DNA from: an uncultured Dialister sp.
Lineage (GTDB): Bacteria; Bacillota; Negativicutes; Veillonellales; Dialisteraceae
Reading direction: 5' to 3'
DNA length: 64,000 nt
NCBI GenBank assembly: GCA_934193095.1
Contig: CAKPUX010000003.1
Coordinates: 7,631-71,630 of the forward strand
In this document: positions 37,079 to 45,389 of the stretch, in pieces
Layout of the letters: every line of letters begins with the position of its first letter
Numbering within the stretch: position 1 is the first letter of the stretch
The notes under the pieces: model-generated
What the model was told of the DNA's origin: nothing
Database searches by the model: none
Seen by the model: only the letters and a program-made list of their open reading frames with translations
Program-made: the position numbers and the translations under genes

Positions 37079-37573
37079 ATGACAGAAACACGAGAAGGCT
37101 TGGACCAGCTGAAGCAGCTGGGAAGCCAGAATACCAAGTACACCTATGACTACAATCCTCAGCTTTTGGAACGCATCCCTAATAAGCACGCGGATCGTGA
37201 CTATTTCATCAAGTTCAACTGCCCGGAATTCACCAGCCTCTGCCCGAAGACAGGACAGCCGGACTTTGCGACCATTTATATTTCCTATATCCCCGATCAG
37301 TACATGGTGGAAAGCAAGTCCCTGAAGCTCTATCTTTTCAGCTTCCGCAATCACGGCGATTTCCATGAGGACTGCGTGAATATCATCATGAACGATCTCA
37401 TCGAGCTTCTCCATCCCCGCTATATCGAAGTATGGGGCAAATTCCTCCCCCGCGGCGGACTCTCCATCGACCCGTACTGCAACTACGGCACACCGGATAC
37501 CGAGTGGAAAGACTTTGCCCGCTTCCGTCTCCTGCATCATGATATGAATCCGGAAATAGTGAATAACAGATAA
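37079..37573 (+). CDS. queF: 7-cyano-7-deazaguanine reductase
   Basis: It reduces preQ0 to preQ1 with NADPH in queuosine synthesis. The 164-residue product has the catalytic Cys in [14 protein letters not shown] near residue 60, the acid [12 protein letters not shown], and the QueF motif [22 protein letters not shown]. It is the short (single T-fold) class. AAAGGAC precedes the ATG. Other queuosine genes are not nearby and I see no preQ1 riboswitch in the repeat-filled upstream gap. Confidence 0.96.
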   Translation: MTETREGLDQLKQLGSQNTKYTYDYNPQLLERIPNKHADRDYFIKFNCPEFTSLCPKTGQPDFATIYISYIPDQYMVESKSLKLYLFSFRNHGDFHEDCVNIIMNDLIELLHPRYIEVWGKFLPRGGLSIDPYCNYGTPDTEWKDFARFRLLHHDMNPEIVNNR

Positions 37574-37627
37574 AAGGCATCACAAAAAGCAGCGACCTAC
37601 TCGCTGCTTTTTGTGATGCCTTTTATC
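37569..37627. terminator. Bidirectional terminator between queF and yicC
   Basis: A perfect inverted repeat of 27 bp arms starting GATAAAAGGCATCACAAAAA, with a five-base loop, overlapping the queF stop codon. Confidence 0.9.
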
Positions 37628-37653
37628 AAATCTCTAGTCTCTTAGTCTCCCAG

Positions 37654-38547
37654 TCACTCAATATTCTGTACCTGCTCGCGAATCTTCTCCAGCTCGGTTT
37701 TGACCTCGATGACGGTATCAATGACTTCGGGATCGCTCGCCTTAGAAGCCGTCGTATTGGCTTCCCGATTAATTTCCTGCAGAAGGAAATCGAGTTTACG
37801 TCCGATGGGCTCTTCGCTCTCGAGCATGGCATCGAACTGATCCAGATGGCTTGCAAAACGGACGACCTCTTCTGTGTAGTCCGTTTTTTCGGAGAAAAGA
37901 GCAACCTCTTCCAGAATACGGCCTTCATCGACCTCGAAGTTCATCTGTTCCAGGATCTTCTCCATGCGCTGGCGCAGGCGTTCTTCATAGGCTTTGGCTG
38001 CGAGATCCTGCCGGGAAAGCAGGAAGGCGAGCTTTTCCCGGAGGAATGCCAGCCGCTGCTTCAGGTCGACTTTCAGGTTATGACCCTCACGCTGGCGCAT
38101 TTCGATGAGCGAGACAAGCGCCCCCTCCATCGCTGCTTTCACCAGCGGTGCCATCTCTTCCTCAGTCGCAGCCTCTTTTCTGATCGTGAGAAACGGTTCC
38201 GGCAAAGAGAGCAGGTCAGATACCTGCACCTTCCCCTTCTTCACACCTTTTCTTCCGCTGATATCGTCTAACGCAGAAAGGTAGGCAGAGAGCAGACCTT
38301 CATCCACCTCGACGCGCGTCGCTTTCGCCGAAGCCGTCGGTGTAAAAGACAGAAAAATATTCAGCTTTCCGCGCGAAAGTGTTTTCTTCGCCGCCTCGCG
38401 GGCGATCTCTTCTAAACTGCCGGAAAAATGGTCACTTCTGATATTGATCTCTAAAAACCGGCTGTTCACCGCTTTGATCTCTGCGGTCACGCTGCCGATC
38501 TCGCTTTCGCCGATCCCTCGGCCAAACCCAGTCATGCTGTTCATCAT
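37654..38547 (-). CDS. yicC: YicC/YloC family endoribonuclease
   Basis: The family has been shown to have endoribonuclease activity. The 297-residue product begins MMNSMTGFGRG, the family's hallmark opening, has AVNSRFLEINIR near residue 35, and ends with the conserved block RKLDFLLQEINREANTTASKA...VKTELEKIREQVQNIE. ATG 38547 gives the usual M-x-x-S-M-T start after AAGGAG. The TGA stop lies inside a GTGACTG repeat unit. Also known as yloC in Bacillus. Confidence 0.94.
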   Translation of the reverse strand: MMNSMTGFGRGIGESEIGSVTAEIKAVNSRFLEINIRSDHFSGSLEEIAREAAKKTLSRGKLNIFLSFTPTASAKATRVEVDEGLLSAYLSALDDISGRKGVKKGKVQVSDLLSLPEPFLTIRKEAATEEEMAPLVKAAMEGALVSLIEMRQREGHNLKVDLKQRLAFLREKLAFLLSRQDLAAKAYEERLRQRMEKILEQMNFEVDEGRILEEVALFSEKTDYTEEVVRFASHLDQFDAMLESEEPIGRKLDFLLQEINREANTTASKASDPEVIDTVIEVKTELEKIREQVQNIE

Positions 38548-38570
38548 AGTTCTCCTTATAAAATAGTAAA

Positions 38571-38605
38571 GGAAACACGGATCCTGCGATGGAATCAGCG
38601 TTTCC
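38571..38605. repeat. Short palindromic element, best copy
   Basis: GGAAACACGGAT pairs with ATCAGCGTTTCC (10 of 12 positions) across CCTGCGATGGA, in the gap between dapF and yicC. Similar copies are at 16226, 24401, 44764 and 12456. Confidence 0.6.
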
Positions 38606-38636
38606 CTTACATCGGATGCATAGTCACGCATCCTTC

Positions 38637-39470
38637 TTATCCGAAATAATCTCCTTCAAAGACTTTGACTGCCGGCCCGGTCATGAAGACGTGGCTGTCC
38701 GGCTTTCCGTCCCACTCGATATGGAGCACGCCGCCGTCGAGATCGACGTCAGCATAGTCTTTGGTACGGCCATTCAGGATCGCTGCGACGACAGTCGCAC
38801 AGGTACCGGTACCGCAGGCCATGGTGATCCCTGTGCCTCTTTCCCACACACGCATACGGAAATGATGCTCGCCCAGCTGCTCTACAAATTCCGTATTCGT
38901 TTTTTTCGGAAAATGGGCATCCACCTCCAGATGCGGGCCTTCCCCGGTGAGATCGACGTCTTTGATATCATCCACGAAGATAACACAGTGCGGATTTCCC
39001 ATGGAAACACAGGTGACGGTATAGGTCTTGCCATTCGCTTCATTGGTGAGCGGCTGTGCGATGACAGGTCCTTTGCCATAGCCCGTGACCGGGATCTCAT
39101 CTGCCAGAAGATGCGGTCTGCCCATATCGACGCGTACATTCCCATCTTCGAGAATCTCCGGATAAAGGATGCCTGCCCCCGTTTCGACGGAGAAGCGCTT
39201 CTTTTTCACCAGTCCCAGCTCATACGCCCAGCGCGAAAGACAGCGGATGCCATTTCCGCACATCTCGCCTTCCGAAGCATCATTGTTGAACATACGCATA
39301 CGAATATCTGCCTTGTCCGAAGGCAGGAGGAAGATCACGCCGTCAGAGCCTACGCCGAAGTGTCGATCACTGATGGCGACGATCTTGCCGTATACATCAT
39401 CGAAATTTTCTTCAAAACCATTCACAAATACATAATCATTGCCGCAGCCATGCCATTTGGTAAAGTGCAT
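38637..39470 (-). CDS. dapF: Diaminopimelate epimerase
   Basis: It makes meso-diaminopimelate for lysine and peptidoglycan. The 277-residue product opens FTKWHGCGNDYVFVNG, has the first catalytic Cys in SEGEMCGNGIRCLSR near residue 73 and the second in ITMACGTGTCATVVAA near 218. Length is standard. A -10 element TGGTAAAAT lies about 70 bp upstream. It is followed by yicC on the same strand. Confidence 0.97.
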   Translation of the reverse strand: MHFTKWHGCGNDYVFVNGFEENFDDVYGKIVAISDRHFGVGSDGVIFLLPSDKADIRMRMFNNDASEGEMCGNGIRCLSRWAYELGLVKKKRFSVETGAGILYPEILEDGNVRVDMGRPHLLADEIPVTGYGKGPVIAQPLTNEANGKTYTVTCVSMGNPHCVIFVDDIKDVDLTGEGPHLEVDAHFPKKTNTEFVEQLGEHHFRMRVWERGTGITMACGTGTCATVVAAILNGRTKDYADVDLDGGVLHIEWDGKPDSHVFMTGPAVKVFEGDYFG

Positions 39471-39536
39471 AGTGGTTTCATCCTTTCTATATGACAGTCT
39501 AGAGAAACACAGATCAAATATCTAACTATCATTGTT

Positions 39537-39545
39537 ATTTTACCA
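39537..39545 (-). promoter_or_regulatory. Extended -10 promoter of dapF
   Basis: TGGTAAAAT on the minus strand, about 70 bp before dapF; no good -35 box, consistent with an extended -10 promoter. Confidence 0.45.
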
Positions 39546-39599
39546 TATTTCCCGCACGCTTTCACTTTCGTGATATACTTATAGAAGTATTTCATAGGC

Positions 39600-39915
39600 T
39601 TTGCGATTAAGCAGGGAATAGGGAGTAGAAGTGACTAGTGACTGGTAGCTAGGGATTAGGTTTACGATATGAGAAAACCGCTAGTTCCAAATCTCCGCGG
39701 CGCTTAGATCCTTCGACTCAGTTCTCATATTTTCAGATAAGCCATTTTTAACATACGACGTTTTTCTCCGCTCAGGATGACGAAATGCGCCGCACCACCC
39801 CCGCTGCCCCCTCTGAACCCGCTGAACCTGTAGAACCCACTACCCCTCTTTCGTACGCAATCAAGGGACGGTAGGCCCCGTGGGCTAACCCTGAACCCCG
39901 AACCTTGTCCCCCAT
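39600..39915. repeat. Composite intergenic repeat, copy 3 (dapF-rqcH)
   Basis: GTGACTAGTGACTGGTAGCTAG at 39630-39660, TCCGCGGCGCTTAG near 39697, TCCTTCGACTCAGTTCTCA near 39710, CGCTCAGGATGACGAAATGCG near 39770, GAACCCGCTGAACCTG decamers at 39813-39840, and reverse-strand CCCCGTGGGCTAACCC near 39875. No gene is seen. Confidence 0.85.
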
Positions 39916-39942
39916 AATCTTTTCCCTCAAAAGGAGTCTCCC

Positions 39943-41676
39943 ATGCAAATCGACAGTGCCTCTTTATATCTTTTCGTCAAAGAGCTGCAAAAGCTCCTCA
40001 TCCCTGCACAGGTGCGGCAGATCCATCAGATCGACAACCGCATCATGGACATCGAGCTGTTCTGCCCGAATGCAAAGCCTGTCCATATGATCGCGAATAC
40101 CCATACGCCGCCGGTCGTATACCTCACATCGAAGAGCAAGGTGCAAAACCAGTATACCCCGTCACAGACCTTCTGCATGACACTGCGTAAGCATCTGGAA
40201 GGAAGCCGTCTCTCTGAAGTACGGCAGATCGACATGGACCGCATCCTTGCCTTTTCCTTCGACCGCATCGAGGCCGCCGGAGAGATCGTCACCAAGACGC
40301 TCTGGGCTGAGCTTCTCCCCTCCTCGCCGAATCTGATCCTGACGGAAGGGGATACGATCATTGATGCCTGTCTGCGCGGCAGGAAGGGCGACCGTCTGCT
40401 CGTTCCCGGGGAAACGTACCATCTTCCGACAAACAGCGCGCGTATGAATTTCATGCAGTTCTCCAAAGAGGAACTGAAGAACATCCTGGACTACAGCAAG
40501 GCGGGCGAAGCCACGATCGAAGAGTGGATTTTCCACACGTTCAATGGTTTCTCGCGTTTCCTTGTCGACGAGTTGGGGCATCGGAGCCAGATTTCTACGA
40601 GCGAGCCTCTCTCCTCGCTCTCGGAAGGAAAAGAGGATGCTTTGCTCACGGCGATGCTGTCCCTCAAAGAGGATATCATGGCCTCGGATGCCCTTCACAT
40701 CTATCAGAATGCCAAGGGAAAGCCGATGGGCAGTCCGATCGCCCTGCCCTTCCTCGGTGAGGAGATCGAATGCAGCCCCATCATCCCGTGGCTCGAAAGG
40801 GAAGCCGAATCTTCCGGCGGTACCATGGCCGCACAGCTCTCTGACTACCATAAGAAGATCCACACCCTCATCAAAAGGGAAGAGCGAAAGATCCAAAAGA
40901 TCGAAGGGGAAATGAAGGAGACCTCCAAGACGGAGCAATACAAGCTCTGGGGCAATCTGCTTGCGATCTACGCCTATGAAAAGATCAATGGAAGAAAAGC
41001 GCTCACCGTCGAGAACCTTTTCAATGATCCCCCTACGAAAGAAACGATCCCTGTCGATCCGCTTCTTTCTGTCACCGCAAACAGCCAGCTCTATTTCAAA
41101 AAATACAATAAAATGAAAACGCGCCTTATCATCGGACGTGAAAAGCTGGACGAATGTCATGAAAAGATCGGCTACTTGGAAGATGTGCTGTATTTTGCGA
41201 CGGAGGTCAAAACAAAAAAGGATCTGGATGCTTTGAAGGAAGAGCTGAAAGATACCGGCATCGAGCGCATCGGTGGGCGGAAACAGAAACCGGTGAACCG
41301 CAAGCGTAAAAATGAACCTCTCCTGACCACACTCACCATCGACGGCTTCCGCGTCCTCATGGGGAAGAACAATACCCAGAATGAATTCCTCACGCTCAAA
41401 AAAGCCGCCAAGACGGATCTGTGGCTGCACGCTCGGCAGATCCCCGGCTCACACGTCGTGATCGAGACAGAAGGCTTGACCGTCCCCCTCGCAACCATCG
41501 AAAAAGCCGCTGCTCTGGCCGCATGGAACAGCAAGGGAAAAGACTCCGGCAAGGTGGATGTGGACTACACACTCATCCGCTACGTCAAGAAGATCCCCAA
41601 CGGACCACCAGGCCTTGTGAATTATACACATCAGAAGACGATCGCAGCGATTCCAACGGAAATAAAGGATGAATAG
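39943..41676 (+). CDS. rqcH: Ribosome quality control protein RqcH (NFACT family)
   Basis: RqcH binds obstructed 50S subunits and adds C-terminal alanine tails to stalled peptides. The 577-residue product has the NFACT-N domain (about 1-190; LFVKELQKLL...), a coiled coil with IHTLIKREERKIQKIEGEM (about 300-330), and the C-terminal NFACT-R domain with LWLHARQIPGSHVVIE near 490. Older databases call it fibronectin-binding protein. AAAGGAGTCTCCC precedes the ATG. The composite repeat begins at its TAG stop. Confidence 0.94.
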   Translation: MQIDSASLYLFVKELQKLLIPAQVRQIHQIDNRIMDIELFCPNAKPVHMIANTHTPPVVYLTSKSKVQNQYTPSQTFCMTLRKHLEGSRLSEVRQIDMDRILAFSFDRIEAAGEIVTKTLWAELLPSSPNLILTEGDTIIDACLRGRKGDRLLVPGETYHLPTNSARMNFMQFSKEELKNILDYSKAGEATIEEWIFHTFNGFSRFLVDELGHRSQISTSEPLSSLSEGKEDALLTAMLSLKEDIMASDALHIYQNAKGKPMGSPIALPFLGEEIECSPIIPWLEREAESSGGTMAAQLSDYHKKIHTLIKREERKIQKIEGEMKETSKTEQYKLWGNLLAIYAYEKINGRKALTVENLFNDPPTKETIPVDPLLSVTANSQLYFKKYNKMKTRLIIGREKLDECHEKIGYLEDVLYFATEVKTKKDLDALKEELKDTGIERIGGRKQKPVNRKRKNEPLLTTLTIDGFRVLMGKNNTQNEFLTLKKAAKTDLWLHARQIPGSHVVIETEGLTVPLATIEKAAALAAWNSKGKDSGKVDVDYTLIRYVKKIPNGPPGLVNYTHQKTIAAIPTEIKDE

Positions 41677-41910
41677 TGGTGACTGGTGACCAGGGATTAG
41701 GGATTAGGGATTAGTGTGGCGGCTTCGCCGCGAATATATGAGGGGCTTGATCCCAGATTTCCCGTTTCGGCCTTCCTATCATCGTCCGTTTGAGCGCGAA
41801 CGAAACAGATTTCTCGCTCCGCTCGAAATGACGATACGAGAGAGTCTGATGTCTACCAGTCACGAGTTACTCGAAAATCCTAATCCCTAACTACTAATCC
41901 CTAGCTACTC
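41677..41910. repeat. Composite intergenic repeat, copy 4 (rqcH-cvfB)
   Basis: TGGTGACTGGTGACCAGGG and three GGGATTA copies at 41677-41713, GGCGGCTTCGCCGCGAA near 41718, TTTCTCGCTCCGCTCGAAATGACG near 41810-41833, then reverse-strand CTAATCCCTAGCTACTC units to 41910. Confidence 0.85.
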
Positions 41911-41963
41911 AAAATGAAAAACGCGCCGATGAGCCATATGCTCATCGGCGCGTTTTCATTTTC
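41911..41963. terminator. Bidirectional terminator between rqcH and cvfB
   Basis: ACGCGCCGATGAG and CTCATCGGCGCGT with flanking AAAATGAAA/TTTCATTTT arms form a long hairpin. Confidence 0.85.
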
Positions 41964-41998
41964 ATGCATTCACCAAAGGCGCGGAGTAAAACGTCTCG

Positions 41999-42883
41999 CT
42001 ACTCTTTCAAGCGGATCTTTCCTTCCGTGATGGTGATCTTCCGTTCCTTCAAAAGATGGCCTACCGCTCTTTTGAAAGCGGACTTGCTGATGCCAAGGGT
42101 ACTCTTAATGAGATCGGCATCGCTTTTGTCGGTAAGCGGAAGGAGACCGCCATGGCGCTCCATGCAGCTGATGAGAAGAGCCATATCCCCTTCCATCGCT
42201 TTTTCCTTCTGCGGGCGGAGCGCAAGATTCACACGACCGTCACTTCGGATGTAAGAAATACGTCCCGTCACCTCTTCCCCAAGGCGCACGGATCTTGCAA
42301 GCTCTGTCTTGTGAATGAACGCGAGGTGGCGGTCTCTTGTCACAAGGAAAAGGCCCTCTCCGGTTTCATTATACACGGTGCCAGTCACCGTGTCCCCGAG
42401 CTTTGCCTCTTGGAAAGGCAGAGCGATGGCGCGCATTTCTTCATCAACATGCATGGTGACAGCTAGACGGCCGGTCTTGTCTTCGTAAAGCTTGACCCAG
42501 ATCTGCTGTCCTTCGGTGACATTCTCTATCATCTGAGAGAAGGGCAGGAAAATGCCTCGCTCCGTCCCCACGTCGACGAATGCGCCGAAACGGGTCGTCA
42601 AAAGTACCGGCGCATAGCCGATGCCGCCGATGGCGATCTGCGGCAGGCGCATACTGGCCGTCAGACGGTGATGCGGGTCGTGGTAAAGGAAGACCTTGAC
42701 TCTCTCCCCTTCCTTCACCTCGTGGGTCTGCTGCCCTTTGTGAAGGAGGATGTCATCCTTCGAATTTCCTGTACCTCCATCCAAAAAGGCACCAAAGCCG
42801 GAGACACGGACGACCGGGAGCTCTGCGATGGAATTTTCCTTATATATACTTTCCTGTTTGGCAGGAATCCTGGTCTCTTCCAT
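41999..42883 (-). CDS. cvfB: CvfB-like S1 RNA-binding protein
   Basis: CvfB proteins are RNA-binding regulators, first described for virulence in Staphylococcus. The 294-residue product has three to four S1-like modules (FGAFLDGGTGNSKDDILLH; FGAFVDVGTERGIFLP; GEGLFLVTRDRHLAFIH) and a C-terminal winged helix (LGISKSAFKRAVGHLLKE). ACGGAGAAATAA precedes the ATG. It starts immediately after the rsfS stop, so the two are cotranscribed. Confidence 0.88.
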   Translation of the reverse strand: MEETRIPAKQESIYKENSIAELPVVRVSGFGAFLDGGTGNSKDDILLHKGQQTHEVKEGERVKVFLYHDPHHRLTASMRLPQIAIGGIGYAPVLLTTRFGAFVDVGTERGIFLPFSQMIENVTEGQQIWVKLYEDKTGRLAVTMHVDEEMRAIALPFQEAKLGDTVTGTVYNETGEGLFLVTRDRHLAFIHKTELARSVRLGEEVTGRISYIRSDGRVNLALRPQKEKAMEGDMALLISCMERHGGLLPLTDKSDADLIKSTLGISKSAFKRAVGHLLKERKITITEGKIRLKE

Positions 42884-43240
42884 TTATTTCTCCGTTTCTC
42901 CCTCGTCGTGGTATTCTTCTGCCGGCGCTTCTTTCCAGAGGGTATCGAAATCGTAATGACGTCTTTCTTCATCGGTGAAAATGTGAACGATCACATCGCC
43001 GAAGTCGAGAAGGATCCAGTCCCCTTCGCGGTAGCCTTCTTTTCGTGTCGCTTTCACGCCGAGTGCTGCCATCTTTTCTTCCACTTCATCCGCCGCGGCC
43101 TGAGACTGCTTCTGATTTCTGGTCGAGCAGAGGACGAAATAATCTGCGATCGAAGTGAGATCACGGACATTCAGTACTTTAATGAGTACGCTTTTCTTAT
43201 TCGATAATGCTTCACAAATGGTCTGAAGATTGTTTTCCAT
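42884..43240 (-). CDS. rsfS: Ribosomal silencing factor RsfS
   Basis: It binds ribosomal protein uL14 and blocks subunit joining in poor conditions. The 118-residue product has the family core: VLIKVLNVRDLTSIADYFVLCS, ATRKEGYREGDWILLDFGDVIVHIF and RRHYDFDTLW. AAAAAGGAG precedes the ATG. The repeat-filled gap upstream separates it from the LCP gene, though the order LCP-rsfS is the common one. Confidence 0.96.
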   Translation of the reverse strand: MENNLQTICEALSNKKSVLIKVLNVRDLTSIADYFVLCSTRNQKQSQAAADEVEEKMAALGVKATRKEGYREGDWILLDFGDVIVHIFTDEERRHYDFDTLWKEAPAEEYHDEGETEK

Positions 43241-43261
43241 ATGTATACTCCTTTTTGAAAT

Positions 43262-43562
43262 AAGTTGCTGATGATTAGTGACTAGTGACTAGTGACTAGT
43301 GACTAGGGACTGGTGACTGGGGATTAGTGGCTAGTAGCTAGGGATTAGGGATTAGGGATTAGGGATTAGGGATTAGACTAAAAGACTAGGAGACATTAGA
43401 CTTCAGACTTCAGACTTCAGACATCTGATTTCTGAAGTCTAATGTCTCCTAGTCTCAAACGGGCATCGCCCCCATATATCCTTCGCGGCGCTTCTAATTT
43501 TTACGCGCCGCACCTCCCCTGCTGAACCCGCTGAACCTTTAGAACCCGCCGAACCTTTTCCT
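43262..43562. repeat. Composite intergenic repeat, copy 5 (rsfS-LCP), with telomere-like tract
   Basis: Four GTGACTA units at 43279-43306, five exact GGGATTA copies at 43341-43375, a 73-bp hairpin at 43383-43455 with 25-bp arms beginning AGACTAGGAGACATTAGAC and three AGACTTC units near its loop, then CGGCGCTTC near 43490, GCGCCGCACC near 43505, and GAACCCGCTGAACC decamers to 43560. No gene is seen. Confidence 0.9.
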
Positions 43563-43571
43563 GCCTATGAT

Positions 43572-44441
43572 TCATTCCATCGTGAGCGAGAGGACTTTCT
43601 GGGCTTCCACGGGATTCACCACCCATGTCTTGACCTTCCCGATGGTCTGCATTTCACCGGGGAAAATGATGAATTTGCATCCTTCCGGCGGATAGCCGGT
43701 CAGCCGATAGGCCAAAGAGGCCGCCTCAGACGGCGTGATATCACTCTCGACCGCACGGAAGCCGTAGCGGACGGTCAGCCAGTTCCGCAGTGCCATGCGG
43801 CTTTGGAGATGCGAGAGGAAGATCTTGAGGAATCGTTCCTGTCGCTGGATACGGCCGATCTCTCCATCCTCCTTATCCACGTAGCGGACATAGCCGAGTG
43901 CCTGCTCGCTATCAAGCGGCTGGTAGCCCTGATTCAGTCCGATATCAAAGGATCCATCCCGATCCAGATGCTCCATATATTTTTCTACATAGAGAGAAAT
44001 GAGCCCGGCTTTCGACACATTCTCCCGAAAATCAGCATAGTTCATGACCGCATACTTGTCGATGCGGATGTGGAGCAGATTCTCCACCGCTGACTTTGTC
44101 TCCTCTGCGCCGCCTTCTTTGAACGTATCCTTCAAAAGAAGATTTGTCTTTTCCTGACGGATGACCTTGGTATTCGGCGGAATGGAAATGAAGGTCATTT
44201 CTTTTTTCTTATCGTTATCTGCCAAAAGCAGCATGGCATCGGCTTCTCCTCCTGCCTTTTCATCCTCTCCGATGAAAAGATAGTAGGTGGGCTTGCCCGG
44301 CTCGGCATTCGCCCCCCGTGACGCTAGATGCATCACTTTTTCTGCCCCGAAGATGAGCAGGAAAGCCGCCAAGATGACGATCAGCAGGAAGAGCAGGATT
44401 TTTTTGAATTTGATCTTTGACTTGCCTTTTTTCGTTTTCAT
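43572..44441 (-). CDS. LCP (LytR-CpsA-Psr) family protein, atypical
   Basis: LCP enzymes attach polymers to peptidoglycan. The 289-residue product has a basic N-terminus, one membrane span (about 13-35) and an extracellular LCP domain: DAMLLLADND, SAVENLLHIRIDKYAVMNYADF, and GRIQRQERFLKIF with the conserved RxxRQ. The usual SIPRDT segment reads SIPPNT, so the conserved Arg and Asp are replaced. ATG 44441 is chosen; its AGGAGG is far (about 15 bases), and an upstream TTG at 44501 is possible. It lies between yqeK and rsfS, the normal place for this gene. Confidence 0.85.
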   Translation of the reverse strand: MKTKKGKSKIKFKKILLFLLIVILAAFLLIFGAEKVMHLASRGANAEPGKPTYYLFIGEDEKAGGEADAMLLLADNDKKKEMTFISIPPNTKVIRQEKTNLLLKDTFKEGGAEETKSAVENLLHIRIDKYAVMNYADFRENVSKAGLISLYVEKYMEHLDRDGSFDIGLNQGYQPLDSEQALGYVRYVDKEDGEIGRIQRQERFLKIFLSHLQSRMALRNWLTVRYGFRAVESDITPSEAASLAYRLTGYPPEGCKFIIFPGEMQTIGKVKTWVVNPVEAQKVLSLTME

Positions 44442-44524
44442 AACCTTTGAGGTAAAACCTCCTTCACGTATAGACCGGCGCGAAATCACTTCCCGATTCA
44501 ATCTTTATTCGATTTTACTTTTGT

Positions 44525-44762
44525 ATTTCAATGAGTGGCCAGGGATTAGGGATTAGGAGTGACTAGTGACTAGTGACTGGTGACTGGTAGCTAGGGATTA
44601 GTGGCTAGGGATTAGGTTTGCGATACGAGAAAACCGCTAGTTTCAAACCTCCGCGGCGCTTCCATATTTTTATGCGCCGCACCACCCTCCCCTCTGAACC
44701 TGTTGAACCCGCTCCCCCCTCTTTTGCACGTAATCAAAGGGCAGCACGCCCCACGGGCTAAT
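44525..44762. repeat. Composite intergenic repeat, copy 6 (LCP-yqeK)
   Basis: GGCCAGGGATTAGGGATTAGG near 44533, GTGACTAGTGACTAGTGACTGG at 44561-44582, TCCGCGGCGCTTCC near 44650, ATGCGCCGCACCACC near 44671, GAACCTGTTGAACCCGC at 44696-44712, and GCACGCCCCACGGGCTAA near 44744. No gene is seen. Confidence 0.85.
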
Positions 44763-44763
44763 T

Positions 44764-44790
44764 CTGCGATGGAATCAGTGTTTCGCCAGC
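44764..44790. repeat. Half of the short palindromic element at the yqeK stop
   Basis: CTGCGATGGAATCAGTGTTTC matches the right half of the element at 38571 and supplies the Lys-His-stop end of yqeK. Confidence 0.5.
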
Positions 44791-45353
44791 TTTTCTACCA
44801 TATCATTGCGTCCCAAAAAGGTGAGACCGTAAATATATGCGCCCTGATCGATGAGATGAGAGATCGTGGAATCATACGCAGCAAGCACCGCCTGGTCCAG
44901 ATCCTTCTCTGCGAGGCTGCGCAGCTCTTCGACGCCGGGAAAATCGCGGTTCGGCTCGATATAGTCGGCGAGGAATACGATCTTTTCGAGGAGCGTCATG
45001 CCAGCGCGCCCTGTCGTGTGGTAATAGATGGCTCCCTGGATCTCTTCATCCTCGATGCCAAAAGCCGTCTTCGCGAGGACACTTCCCGCCGGGCCATGCA
45101 ACAGTGCACGGCTCTTCAGCATATGCTCCGCATCGTCAAATGTCAGATGTGCTTTCTTCACGACATGCTGCATTTCAGAGAGTGTCATCTCCTTTGCTGC
45201 GTCATGGATCCAGCCGGCCAGGAAGGCTTTCTCTTCCGATGCTCCATACAGATGCGCCAGATGCCTCGCCATGTCGGCGACTCCTGCGGAATGGCGGAAA
45301 CGCTTCGGCGATAATGTCTTTTCTAGTTCTTTTTGTATTTTTTCCAGTTTCAT
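44775..45353 (-). CDS. yqeK: YqeK-type HD phosphohydrolase (symmetrical Ap4A hydrolase)
   Basis: YqeK proteins cleave diadenosine tetraphosphate. The 192-residue product has the HD metal ligands in order: RFRHSAGVADMA, GWIHDAAKEM (His-Asp), LLHGPAGSV, YYHTTGRAGM and FLADYIEPNRDFPGVEEL. Length is normal. ACGAGGCTTTT precedes the ATG. It follows nadD by 36 bp, the standard Firmicute arrangement. Confidence 0.95.
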   Translation of the reverse strand: MKLEKIQKELEKTLSPKRFRHSAGVADMARHLAHLYGASEEKAFLAGWIHDAAKEMTLSEMQHVVKKAHLTFDDAEHMLKSRALLHGPAGSVLAKTAFGIEDEEIQGAIYYHTTGRAGMTLLEKIVFLADYIEPNRDFPGVEELRSLAEKDLDQAVLAAYDSTISHLIDQGAYIYGLTFLGRNDMVEKLAKH

Positions 45354-45389
45354 AAAAGCCTCGTAAAATGATGCCTGAGCGCCCCCGCA

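Noticed and set aside
43341..43375. CRISPR array
   Set aside because: The repeats are seven bases long and directly contiguous; there are no spacers and no cas genes in the window.
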